Source: Bacillota bacterium (GTDB taxonomy: Bacteria > Bacillota > Clostridia > Christensenellales > Borkfalkiaceae). From it: a stretch of 8,479 nt of DNA. The notes under the pieces were generated by a model. It did not search any database and was not told the origin of the DNA. It was given only the letters and a program-made list of their open reading frames with translations. Made by a program: the position numbers and the translations under genes. The number at the start of each line of letters is the position of its first letter. Positions within the stretch are counted from its first letter, which is position 1. Positions 1-5,612 of this stretch are shown piece after piece. The DNA lies in contig QAKO01000042.1 in the NCBI GenBank assembly GCA_003343765.1, forward strand, positions 1 to 8,479, written 5' to 3'.

Positions 1-4
1 ATGC

Positions 5-75
5 GCGGCTTGCGCGCCGCTGGTAGTATTAGGGCTAACAGCCCGAAACTGAAAAACCACCGGCTAAGCCGGTGG
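5..75. repeat. Three tandem hairpins, possible IS200/IS605-type right end or omega-RNA-like tail
   Basis: Three inverted repeats follow one another: 5-9 with 16-20 (5 bp, loop 6), 32-36 with 40-44 (GGGCT/AGCCC, loop AAC) and 57-64 with 68-75 (CCACCGGC/GCCGGTGG, loop TAA, perfect 8 bp). A T-rich tail (ATATTTATTTT) follows the last one. The plus frame starting at base 1 is open from the window edge to a stop at 148-150, so a gene could read through the hairpins. Stacked hairpins at a gene's 3' end, ending in a GC-rich stem with a short loop, are typical of IS200/IS605 right ends, where TnpB's guide RNA scaffold lies. The last stem could equally be a simple terminator of an upstream gene. No transposase is in the window, so the element assignment is inference. 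Confidence 0.4.
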
Positions 76-260
76 ATATTTATTTTGTGCAAATTTTTTC
101 TTTGGAGAACAAAAATTTGCAGGGAAACAAGACTCATGATTTTATTGTAACAGCAATAGGGAAGGGAGATATTTCTTTTTTGTTTGAATCCGAGCAAGAA
201 CTTCTGTTTTCCACGCTTTTACAGTGCGTGATCGAGTATGCGCAGGGAGGTGACAGATGA
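72..260 (+). CDS. Small protein coupled to the Rep gene; function unknown, start uncertain
   Basis: I do not recognise this family. The frame is 62 codons from a GTG at 72, which lies inside the last hairpin, so that start is suspect. A TTG at 117 with GGAGAA at 104-109 is an alternative and would give 47 residues. The C-terminal part (HDFIVTAIGKGDISFLFESE, then a leucine-rich stretch and VIEYAQGG) looks like a genuine small soluble protein. Its stop codon overlaps the next gene's start as ATGA at 257-260, which indicates translational coupling with the Rep gene. The N-terminus may have been replaced when the hairpin-bearing element inserted or ended here. It has no visible signal peptide or membrane segment. 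Confidence 0.45.
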   Translation: MDIYFVQIFSLENKNLQGNKTHDFIVTAIGKGDISFLFESEQELLFSTLLQCVIEYAQGGDR

Positions 261-952
261 ACCTTCTTGCGGCAAAGATCTACAACGACGGCAGTAACTG
301 GATCGCCATACCCCATACGGAAAAGCCTTACAAGCCGAGGCGGCAACGAAAGAAACGAGAAAAGAGCGAGGAGCTCCAGCAATTTGAAACGGCGTTCACA
401 AAATCCAAGGGCAAGAGAACAAACCGCAAGGCTAAGCTGTTGCAGGAGTTTACGCCCATGTTCCAGGATAAGGAGAAAGCGGAGCAGTTTGTGGAGCAAC
501 ACTTTGAGCGTTTGAGCCGAAACCGTTGGGGGCGGTACAAGCGCATGATACGTCGTGGCTACACAAACAGATGGAACTATTTTTGCACGTATACGTATGA
601 TTCCGAAAAGCATACGGAGGAAACTTTCCGACAAGCGCTCATGAACACACTCTATCACCTCTCTTCCAGGCGAGGTTGGAGGTATATGGGCGCATGGGAA
701 CGCGGCGAATTGGGACAGCGGTTGCATTTCCATGCACTTACCTATATCCCGGAGGGCGAAATGCCGGGAGAGTTGGAAGAGCATGAAGATTACAGTACTA
801 AGCGGCATAAGCGTGAAAAGAGCATACAGAATAGCTTTTTCAATGAGAGATTCGGCAGGAGCGACTTTTCAAAGGTCAGCAACTCTTACGAGGTCGGCGA
901 TAGTATCGTCTGCTTTGTCAAGTACGGTGATCTCTCTCAGTTCACCGTTTAA
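257..952 (+). CDS. Truncated rolling-circle replication initiator (HUH Rep protein)
   Basis: This is a Rep-type HUH endonuclease remnant that in intact form would nick an origin to start rolling-circle replication of a plasmid or integrative element. The start ATG has GGGAGGTG just upstream. The N-terminus is basic (KPRRQRKKREK, about residues 27-36). FCTYTY at 109-114 fits motif I, and RLHFHAL at 156-161 carries the metal-binding HxH (H157, H159). GDSIVCFVKY at 214-223 aligns, from memory of related Clostridia proteins, with the motif III segment that normally reads YxxKY. Here the catalytic Tyr position is occupied by C219. After K222-Y223 the protein leaves the family pattern and ends eight residues later (GDLSQFTV). 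Relatives continue for many more residues. The tail is read antisense through another gene's start (869-985 minus), so this is a deletion or rearrangement junction. It is probably inactive. Confidence 0.7.
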   Translation: MNLLAAKIYNDGSNWIAIPHTEKPYKPRRQRKKREKSEELQQFETAFTKSKGKRTNRKAKLLQEFTPMFQDKEKAEQFVEQHFERLSRNRWGRYKRMIRRGYTNRWNYFCTYTYDSEKHTEETFRQALMNTLYHLSSRRGWRYMGAWERGELGQRLHFHALTYIPEGEMPGELEEHEDYSTKRHKREKSIQNSFFNERFGRSDFSKVSNSYEVGDSIVCFVKYGDLSQFTV

Positions 953-985
953 CGAGTTGATGTGTGCCTGCGCTTTGTATGTCAT
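869..985 (-). pseudogene. N-terminal fragment of a mobile-element gene, cut at the Rep junction
   Basis: The minus strand has a strong ribosome site (CGGAGGAAAAGGT) at 986-998 directly before ATG at 985. The frame runs 38 codons to a TGA at 869-871. The first 21 residues (MTYKAQAHINSLNGELREIT, then V) look like a natural protein start. The remaining 17 are simply the antisense of the Rep gene, so the gene's own sequence ends near base 923. I read this as the 5' end of a small accessory gene fused head-on to the 3'-truncated Rep gene. The family is not recognised. It lies downstream of the Doc toxin on the same strand, behind a terminator. Confidence 0.5.
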
Positions 986-1010
986 ACCTTTTCCTCCGAG
1001 TAATAAGAAA

Positions 1011-1030
1011 AGACAGCCTTCGGACTGTCT
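1011..1030 (-). terminator. Rho-independent terminator after the toxin gene
   Basis: AGACAG at 1011-1016 pairs with CTGTCT at 1025-1030. The top is a TTCG tetraloop closed by C-G, with one C/A mismatch in the stem. On the minus strand the hairpin lies 16 bases past the toxin stop and is followed by TTTTCTT. On the plus strand it is followed a few bases later by GTTTTTTG, so it may also work in that direction. Confidence 0.65.
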
Positions 1031-1046
1031 CTAAAAAGTTTTTTGT

Positions 1047-1397
1047 TTAGATTTTATGTTTCAATATCCATTGAAGCAATTCTTCGTACTTCATTTTGCT
1101 TTCTGCCATCGCAAGCCCGATTTCGACCAGTTCGTCATCATTCGCCTGCAAACGGATTCCGTTTACTTCGAGAAACGTGAGCATAACGTATACGCCGATC
1201 CGTTTGTTGCCGTCAACAAAAGCGTGGTTAGAGATCAGTCCGATGCAGAGTCTTGCCGCTTTTTCCTCCTTGGAAGGGAATAACTCCTTCTCGTCGAACG
1301 TGGCATAGCATGAAGCTAAAGCGGATTCCAATAATCCCATATCGCGTACTCCGCTTTCTCCGCCTGTCTGCTCGATGAGGATCTGATGCAACAGCAT
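1047..1397 (-). CDS. doc: Doc-like toxin (Fic/Doc family), N-terminus apparently frameshifted
   Basis: Doc toxins are Fic-fold enzymes; the P1 Doc phosphorylates elongation factor EF-Tu and stalls translation. The core motif HAFVDGNKRIG lies at residues 58-68 (H58, F60, D62, N64, K65, R66), matching the Doc version HxFxDxNKR of the Fic loop. LLHQILIEQTGGESGVRD and the following GLLESAL are the usual Doc N-terminal region, but the first eight or nine residues are missing from this 116-codon frame. They are found just upstream in another frame: an ATG at 1423, overlapping the antitoxin stop as ATGA, reads MIKFSKEKV before the frames part near an A5 run (minus strand of 1400-1404). Joined, they give about 125 residues, close to P1 Doc (126). 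The ATG at 1397 has no good ribosome site. The gene is thus probably a one-base frameshift mutant, unless the shift is programmed or a sequence error. Confidence 0.85.
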   Translation of the reverse strand: MLLHQILIEQTGGESGVRDMGLLESALASCYATFDEKELFPSKEEKAARLCIGLISNHAFVDGNKRIGVYVMLTFLEVNGIRLQANDDELVEIGLAMAESKMKYEELLQWILKHKI

Positions 1398-1419
1398 ACT
1401 TTTTCTTTGCTAAATTTAA

Positions 1420-1662
1420 TCATTTTGCAAGTTCCTCAAATGCCTTACGGTGGCGCTCCAATACCCGGCGGGCTACGACGTCGATCTTTTCATCGTCTGT
1501 CAGTTCGAGATCTGGTTGATCGCGCAAACTGATCAGCATATAGCTGGGACGGTTGTTCTTCAACATGATTACGCTCCCGTGCTGATCGGCGAGTTTCGTC
1601 GCTTTTGAAAAGTTCTGATTGGCTTCACTTACGGAAAGCATCTGATTGGTATTTACGATCAT
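1420..1662 (-). CDS. phd: Phd/YefM-type antitoxin
   Basis: This is the antitoxin partner of the Doc-like gene directly downstream. Members bind the promoter through their N-terminal half and neutralise the toxin with a C-terminal helix. The 80-residue protein begins MIVNTNQMLSVSEANQNFSK, typical of Phd/YefM, followed by ATKLADQHGSVIMLKNNRPS and a region rich in charged helix (VVARRVLERHRKAFEELAK) suited to toxin binding. I chose the ATG at 1662 because GGAGGT lies seven bases upstream. A longer frame to 1692 would begin at a codon inside the -10 and ribosome-site region. The stop TGA (1420-1422) overlaps the toxin's likely original ATG, so the pair was translationally coupled. Confidence 0.9.
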   Translation of the reverse strand: MIVNTNQMLSVSEANQNFSKATKLADQHGSVIMLKNNRPSYMLISLRDQPDLELTDDEKIDVVARRVLERHRKAFEELAK

Positions 1663-1674
1663 ATGACCACCTCC

Positions 1675-1687
1675 GTATATAGTATAC
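1675..1687. promoter_or_regulatory. Candidate Phd operator palindrome
   Basis: GTATA-TAG-TATAC is an inverted repeat with 5-bp arms that covers the -10 box and the presumed transcription start of the antitoxin operon. Phd/YefM antitoxins repress their own promoters by binding short palindromes at this place. The assignment rests on position and symmetry only. Confidence 0.4.
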
Positions 1688-1709
1688 ACCATAATTAGGT
1701 AAAATTCAA
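1681..1709 (-). promoter_or_regulatory. Sigma-A-type promoter of the phd-doc operon
   Basis: On the minus strand TTGAAT (1704-1709) and TATACT (1681-1686) are separated by exactly 17 bases. The -10 box sits 19 bases before the antitoxin start, leaving a very short leader with the GGAGGT ribosome site. Confidence 0.75.
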
Positions 1710-1711
1710 CC

Positions 1712-1728
1712 TATATTTTGAAAATATA
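1712..1728. repeat. AT-rich palindrome upstream of the phd promoter
   Basis: TATATTTT-G-AAAATATA has perfect 8-bp arms around a single G, just upstream of the -35 box of the antitoxin operon. It could be an UP-like element, a second operator, or chance symmetry in AT-rich DNA. Confidence 0.3.
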
Positions 1729-1765
1729 TAAATTTTATCGGACTTTGTTTCTCATCTGAAATCTC

Positions 1766-2005
1766 TCATGCGATGCGTCTGATCTCGCCGCCGAAACTTT
1801 GTACAGTAACGCTGCCAAATTCGCTGCACCATTCATCGTCTTTGTTCCAGACGTAGGCAAATGCGGTATGGCGGTTGCCTTGACTGTACACGAGAGTATC
1901 CCATTCTTCGGGGTAGTCGGTCACGACGAGAAAGTCGTAAAGTTCTGCGAACTCGGTATATTCGTGCGTTATGGCATATACTTTGTATAGTTGTTTACAA
2001 GACAT
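1766..2005 (-). pseudogene. C-terminal remnant of an unrecognised protein
   Basis: This stretch encodes 79 residues, starting MSCKQLYKVYAITHEYTEF and ending FGGEIRRIA. It is rich in aromatic and acidic residues (YDFLVVTDYPEEWDTL, FAYVWNKDDEWCSEFGSV) and reads like genuine globular protein rather than an antisense shadow. There is no ribosome site before the ATG at 2005 (GTCTTGAATTTT). The frame continues upstream through the 24-bp terminator hairpin into the end of the kinase gene, which cannot be its natural start. I infer that the 5' part was lost. The style resembles short accessory proteins of conjugative or mobilisable elements, but I cannot name the family. Confidence 0.45.
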
Positions 2006-2013
2006 AAAATTCA

Positions 2014-2066
2014 AGACGAAAAGCGACGATCCCGAGTGAAAAACTCGGGATCGTCGCTTTTCGTCT
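2014..2066. terminator. Very long perfect hairpin, bidirectional terminator of the two-component operon
   Basis: Bases 2014-2037 pair perfectly with 2043-2066 (24 bp) around the loop GAAAA. The GC-rich core (GCGACGATCCCGAGT) is flanked by AAAA on one side and TTTT on the other, so either strand gives a stem followed by a U-rich tract. It lies about 80 bases past the stop of the sensor kinase gene on the minus strand and marks the border between that operon and the mobile-element debris. Confidence 0.8.
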
Positions 2067-2147
2067 GTAAAATATGATTTTTTCTGACACAGCGGTTCGC
2101 TGATCTTGAAGTTTATCGAAGGGCAACGCCAATGCGGCAAGACAATG

Positions 2148-4160
2148 TTAGGCAAGCGGCAGTGTTGCGGAAAAGACAGTAAAATTATTTATGCGTTCAT
2201 ACGTCAATTTTCCGTGCATAGACTCGACTGCGGCTTTAGCCAGGAACAGGCCGAGGCCTGAGTTGTTTTCGGAGGGGTTACCCGAAACATACGGGTCAAA
2301 GACATTTTTATCGGTAGTAATGCCTTGTCCGTCGTCGACGATATCGAGTCGGCACATACCTTTACGCTTAATTGCGGTAACAGATAAATGCGTGCAAAAC
2401 GAGTGTTCAATTGCGTTGAGAACCAAATTCAGGATGACACTTTCCAAAGCAGCTCTTTTTGCGTATACGTCTAATTTTTCAGGTAACGTGACTGTCAGAA
2501 TGATTCCGTTTGCCTCACAGTCGGGGCGTAAGTCGTTCGTTACCCTTCGCACGATCTGACTCAGATTCAGTACTTCGGATTGTTCTGCAACATAATTTTG
2601 TCTGCCGTATTTTCCTAAATCGGCAAAGTCTTTTTTAAGTTCTGCATTTTTTTGCAGCAAAAAGTCTACTTTTTTAACCAATTCGGGTGCTGATAAATTT
2701 TGCCGCAAATCGGTCAGGGAATAGTTCATTCCGACGACTGTTTTTTTCATGTCATGGCTGACATACAGTAACATTTTATCTCGTTCGGAGAGAATGTTTT
2801 GTAAACTTTGGGTCTGCCGTTCGACTTCCCGTTCCAGATTGGTTGTAAGATACCGATTGCGGATCTCCGCCGTGATAAATTCGCGAAGACCCAATACAAG
2901 TGTTACACCGAGCATTCCGAGACACAGCCAAAAGGCGGGGGAGAGTACGATAAACGGAAACGATTGATTCATGAACAAAGCGGTAACGGTCAGAACAGCG
3001 GTGATTATGTTATTGAGACGAAAACGCAGCGGCTTATCCGTGCAAACTGCGCGGATCGTAAATCCGAAGATGACGGCAGTGCACAGCAGCGCCAAAACGG
3101 CAAAGGCGCGGCATACGGATGTATAAGCGGATACGCCCGTGCAAAAGGGAGACAGGAAAGCCAGGGCAGTTGCGGCGACGGTGACCGCGCTTACCATGTA
3201 CAAGACGGGAATTTTACCGATTTTCTTTGGCAGGTACAACGCGGAGGCAAAGAGAATGAAGCCCACGGAGAAGCGTCGAAGTCCGAGCAAGAAATAGGGC
3301 GCGGTGGTGAAACCGAAGAGCAAATACGTTGAAAACAAAGCCAAGAAAATGCCTGCAGCAAACAATAATTGCGGAATAAAGGAGAAGGAACGTTTTAAAA
3401 TGCAAATCAGAAGGAACAATAACAACGTCGCAGCTCCGATGATCGCGCCGATCAGGAGAATGGAGCGGTTTTGTGCTACCGCTTTTTGAACTGCCGATTC
3501 TTCGCCGATCAAGATATCGCCTTTTATTCCTACAAAATTAGCATTGTCAGTTTCATAGTGAATGGTAACGATGCATTCTCTTGAGTACTTGTTATCGGAA
3601 GAAATGGGAATATCGATCAATAAAGGCTGTGTAGCAGTCTGGTGCGAAACCGAGTCATCGAATTCAGAGGGGGATGAGTAATTCGTATAGTATTCGATGT
3701 TGTATCTGTCGATCGAGCCGACGTACTCTTGATTCTGATACTGTACATACACGCTGCATGCGGAAAATACGGGAGGAATGTACATCGTGAGGTGCCAACT
3801 TCCGTCCGGTTTCAAAAGATGATTTAAGCTCTCGCTTTGATTCCATTCTTCCATTGTAAGAGTATCGATATAAAATCGGTATGTCCCCCGTTTTGCAGGC
3901 ATATCGCCTTCATTTTCATCGGAAACGGTTTCGCCGAGCTCTGCAAATTCATTCGGCAAATAGTTGAAGGCCGTCATTTTCATGACGCCTTTCACGTCGA
4001 AAATGGAAACGGCGTTTACCGTTATGCCTGTAACATCTTTTTTTCGGATCGGGGTATCTTCGACGGCACCTTGTCCTGCAAAGATTAAAATAAGCGAAAC
4101 CGTCAGGCAGATCAAAAGCAAACTAACCGATCCGAACAGGTTTTTGACGCTTTGTTTCAT
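2148..4160 (-). CDS. Sensor histidine kinase with 7TM region (7TMR-DISM-like)
   Basis: This membrane kinase should sense an outside signal and phosphorylate the response regulator encoded just upstream. The 670 residues show a membrane segment at 12-30, an extracytoplasmic domain of about 200 residues (31-232), then seven hydrophobic segments (about 233-255, 260-283, 287-310, 317-336, 350-370, 381-399, 402-425), the layout of 7TMR-DISM receptors. A coiled coil (428-462) leads to the H-box SHDMKK with H469. The ATPase core is complete: N-box NLVLNAIEHS (N582), G1 DDGQG (609-613), F-box FDPYVSG and G2 GLGLF (635-639). The H-box lacks the usual proline (SHDLRTPL type). GGGAG precedes the start by seven bases, and the ATG overlaps the regulator's stop as ATGA, so the two are translated together. 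The ligand is unknown. The gene ends before the long hairpin terminator. Confidence 0.9.
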   Translation of the reverse strand: MKQSVKNLFGSVSLLLICLTVSLILIFAGQGAVEDTPIRKKDVTGITVNAVSIFDVKGVMKMTAFNYLPNEFAELGETVSDENEGDMPAKRGTYRFYIDTLTMEEWNQSESLNHLLKPDGSWHLTMYIPPVFSACSVYVQYQNQEYVGSIDRYNIEYYTNYSSPSEFDDSVSHQTATQPLLIDIPISSDNKYSRECIVTIHYETDNANFVGIKGDILIGEESAVQKAVAQNRSILLIGAIIGAATLLLFLLICILKRSFSFIPQLLFAAGIFLALFSTYLLFGFTTAPYFLLGLRRFSVGFILFASALYLPKKIGKIPVLYMVSAVTVAATALAFLSPFCTGVSAYTSVCRAFAVLALLCTAVIFGFTIRAVCTDKPLRFRLNNIITAVLTVTALFMNQSFPFIVLSPAFWLCLGMLGVTLVLGLREFITAEIRNRYLTTNLEREVERQTQSLQNILSERDKMLLYVSHDMKKTVVGMNYSLTDLRQNLSAPELVKKVDFLLQKNAELKKDFADLGKYGRQNYVAEQSEVLNLSQIVRRVTNDLRPDCEANGIILTVTLPEKLDVYAKRAALESVILNLVLNAIEHSFCTHLSVTAIKRKGMCRLDIVDDGQGITTDKNVFDPYVSGNPSENNSGLGLFLAKAAVESMHGKLTYERINNFTVFSATLPLA

Positions 4161-4837
4161 AAGATTTCTCCCGTAAAGCAGTATCCCTTATTGAATTCGG
4201 TGCGGATGATATCGTTTGCGGGCATAGCGGCTTTTAATTTTCTGCGCAATGACGATAAATGTGCGCGAATGGTAGTGGTATGCAGACTCGGAGCACACCA
4301 TATATTTTCATAGATCTCGTCCGCGGTAAAATATCGACCGCGGTTTTTTACTAAAAAGAATAAAATATTAAATTCCGACGGCGTGAGCGAGACGGGCTTG
4401 GAATTATATTTCACGGTGCGCGTATTGGCGTTCACGGAAAAAGCCCCGAAAGTTTCCACGGCTTCCGTTTTCGGGAGAAGCCGAATTGCGATATGCGTTT
4501 CCAGCAGTCGCATGGAACAGGGTTTTACCACATAATCTGTCGCACCCGATGTCAGACCTGTCATAATGCTGTCTTCTCCGTCCAAAGATGACAGAATAAT
4601 GACGGGCGGCAATGCGGGAAATGCTTTGAACAGATCGATTCCCATGCTGTTTTTGAGGATCAGATCCAGGACAACGGCGTCGATGTTGCCCGCTTGCGCC
4701 AACTGATTCACGGCTTCTTCTACATCAGATGCGGTAAAAACTGTATTCGCGGAAGAAAAATGCGCGATCATTTCCTTTTTTAATTTTTCATCGTCTTCTA
4801 CAAAAAGAAGTTTTCTGCCGCAAACGGTATAATCCAT
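4157..4837 (-). CDS. OmpR/PhoB-family response regulator
   Basis: This DNA-binding regulator is phosphorylated by a sensor kinase, here almost certainly the overlapping downstream one. The receiver domain (about 1-118) has the acidic pocket E14-D15-D16, phospho-acceptor D58 in DAVVLDLIL, S83 at the switch position and K105 in YVVKP. The C-terminal winged helix (about 128-226) has the typical LTPSEFNILFFLVKNRGR start, a recognition helix in TTTIRAHLSSLRRKL and a wing ending FNKGYCF. I chose ATG 4837 (226 residues) because GGGAG lies seven bases upstream and it opens directly into the first beta strand. An in-frame ATG at 4903 would put the promoter -10 inside the gene. Targets are not known; the divergent operon starting at 5080 is the nearest candidate. 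Confidence 0.92.
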   Translation of the reverse strand: MDYTVCGRKLLFVEDDEKLKKEMIAHFSSANTVFTASDVEEAVNQLAQAGNIDAVVLDLILKNSMGIDLFKAFPALPPVIILSSLDGEDSIMTGLTSGATDYVVKPCSMRLLETHIAIRLLPKTEAVETFGAFSVNANTRTVKYNSKPVSLTPSEFNILFFLVKNRGRYFTADEIYENIWCAPSLHTTTIRAHLSSLRRKLKAAMPANDIIRTEFNKGYCFTGEIL

Positions 4838-4867
4838 ATGCAGTCTCCCGTCTTTATTTATAGCCGT

Positions 4868-4896
4868 ATTATAGCAGATAAAACACTTCCGTGCAA
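4868..4896 (-). promoter_or_regulatory. Sigma-A-type promoter of the two-component operon
   Basis: On the minus strand TTGCAC (4891-4896) and a perfect TATAAT (4868-4873) are 17 bases apart. The -10 box lies about 30 bases before the regulator's start codon. Confidence 0.8.
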
Positions 4897-4935
4897 GCTT
4901 CAAAGCAACAAGGTTTGCAATATATTTGTGAAGAA

Positions 4936-4964
4936 TTGTTAAGGTTTTTGTATGCGGGTATTAT
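4936..4964 (+). promoter_or_regulatory. Promoter of the DUF6485-STAS-transferase-MATE operon
   Basis: TTGTTA (4936-4941) and TATTAT (4959-4964) are 17 bases apart, giving a sigma-A-type promoter about 115 bases before the first gene. The same stretch also reads GTTAAG, 12 bases, GGGTAT (4956-4961), where GGGTAT is the sigma-B -10 consensus. AAGGTTT occurs at 4910-4916 and again at 4941-4947, a 31-base period (three turns), which would suit an OmpR-type regulator site. Which of these readings is used cannot be told from sequence. Confidence 0.55.
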
Positions 4965-5079
4965 CTTCTTTTTGTAAGAATTTCTATATGATAAAATATA
5001 TTGCAGAACAGTCGGAATATAAACAGACGAGAGAAAAAGATGTAACAAAGAAACCTTTTGGTCAGTTGGAGAAACGTTT

Positions 5080-5289
5080 ATGAATTGTTCAAACAAGAGA
5101 GATTGCCCATGTACATACGATTGCCCGCGCCACGGCAGGTGCTGCGAATGCGTGGCGCATCACAGGGATCATAACGAAGGTGTACCCGGGTGTTTTTTCA
5201 GTACGGAAGCGGAAGCGACGTACGACAGAATCATAGAAAATTTATATCGTGATCATTGTAAAAATAAAAAAGAGGTACTTAAATCATGA
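5080..5289 (+). CDS. Small Cys-rich DUF6485-like protein
   Basis: This is a 69-residue protein that I recognise by its N-terminal pattern (MNCSNKRDCPCTYDCPRHGR, then CCECVAHHRDHNEGVPGCFF) as a member of the DUF6485-type family widespread in Clostridia. Its role is unknown. Seven Cys lie in the first 24 residues (3, 9, 11, 15, 21, 22, 24) and an eighth at 38, with His nearby, which suggests a metal site, probably zinc. GGAG lies eight bases before the ATG. The C-terminal 30 residues are helical and charged. The stop TGA overlaps the next gene's start as ATGA at 5286-5289, so it is co-translated with the STAS gene. Confidence 0.85.
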   Translation: MNCSNKRDCPCTYDCPRHGRCCECVAHHRDHNEGVPGCFFSTEAEATYDRIIENLYRDHCKNKKEVLKS

Positions 5290-5582
5290 CAATCGAAAAG
5301 AGTATGGAAGACAAGCAATTAACGCTTACTTTGACGGGTAGGCTGGACACGACGACTGCGCCGCAGCTGGAGGCGGAACTCAAGCGTAGCATCGGCGGGG
5401 TGGAAAGCCTGGTTTTGGATTTTGCGGATTTGGAATATCTTTCTTCGGCAGGGCTGCGCGTGTTGCTGGCGGCGCAGAAAGTAATGAATAAACAGGAAAA
5501 AATGGTGATCCGAAACGTCAACGAAACAATATCCGAGGTGTTTGAAATCACGGGCTTTTCGGATATTTTGACCATAGAATAA
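5286..5582 (+). CDS. STAS-domain anti-sigma factor antagonist-like protein
   Basis: This 98-residue single-domain STAS protein is of the SpoIIAA/RsbV kind. Such proteins bind a partner kinase (RsbW/SpoIIAB type) and release its target when unphosphorylated. The domain fills the chain: beta strand LTLTLTGRLDTTTAPQLEAE (12-31), then LVLDFADLEYLSSAGLRVLL (42-61) with the switch serines S53/S54. The motif is SSAG rather than the DSSG/DSTG of Bacillus. S54 is the likely phosphorylation site by alignment. AGAGGT lies about nine bases before the ATG, and the start overlaps the previous stop by four bases. No cognate kinase or phosphatase gene is in the window, so it could also act on a membrane or metabolic partner. 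Confidence 0.9.
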   Translation: MTIEKSMEDKQLTLTLTGRLDTTTAPQLEAELKRSIGGVESLVLDFADLEYLSSAGLRVLLAAQKVMNKQEKMVIRNVNETISEVFEITGFSDILTIE

Positions 5583-5612
5583 TTTACTCCGTATTTATGG
5601 GCGGATATTTTG

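Noticed and set aside
134..808. 224-codon open frame antisense to the Rep gene
   Set aside because: It lies opposite a recognisable HUH protein, has no ribosome site and its sequence resembles no protein pattern I know.
2005..2155. N-terminal extension of the 1766-2005 frame up to a TTG at 2155
   Set aside because: It overlaps the end of the kinase gene, reads through the 24-bp terminator and has no ribosome site.
2808..3332. 174-codon plus-strand frame inside the kinase gene
   Set aside because: It is a low-complexity polar shadow opposite the membrane segments of the kinase, with no ribosome site.
4838..4903. Extension of the response regulator to an ATG at 4903
   Set aside because: It would place the TATAAT promoter box inside the gene and add residues unlike a receiver-domain start; ATG 4837 has a good ribosome site.
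4965..5079. Possible riboswitch or structured leader before the DUF6485-like gene
   Set aside because: Only weak stems of three or four pairs are visible and no known aptamer pattern could be seen.
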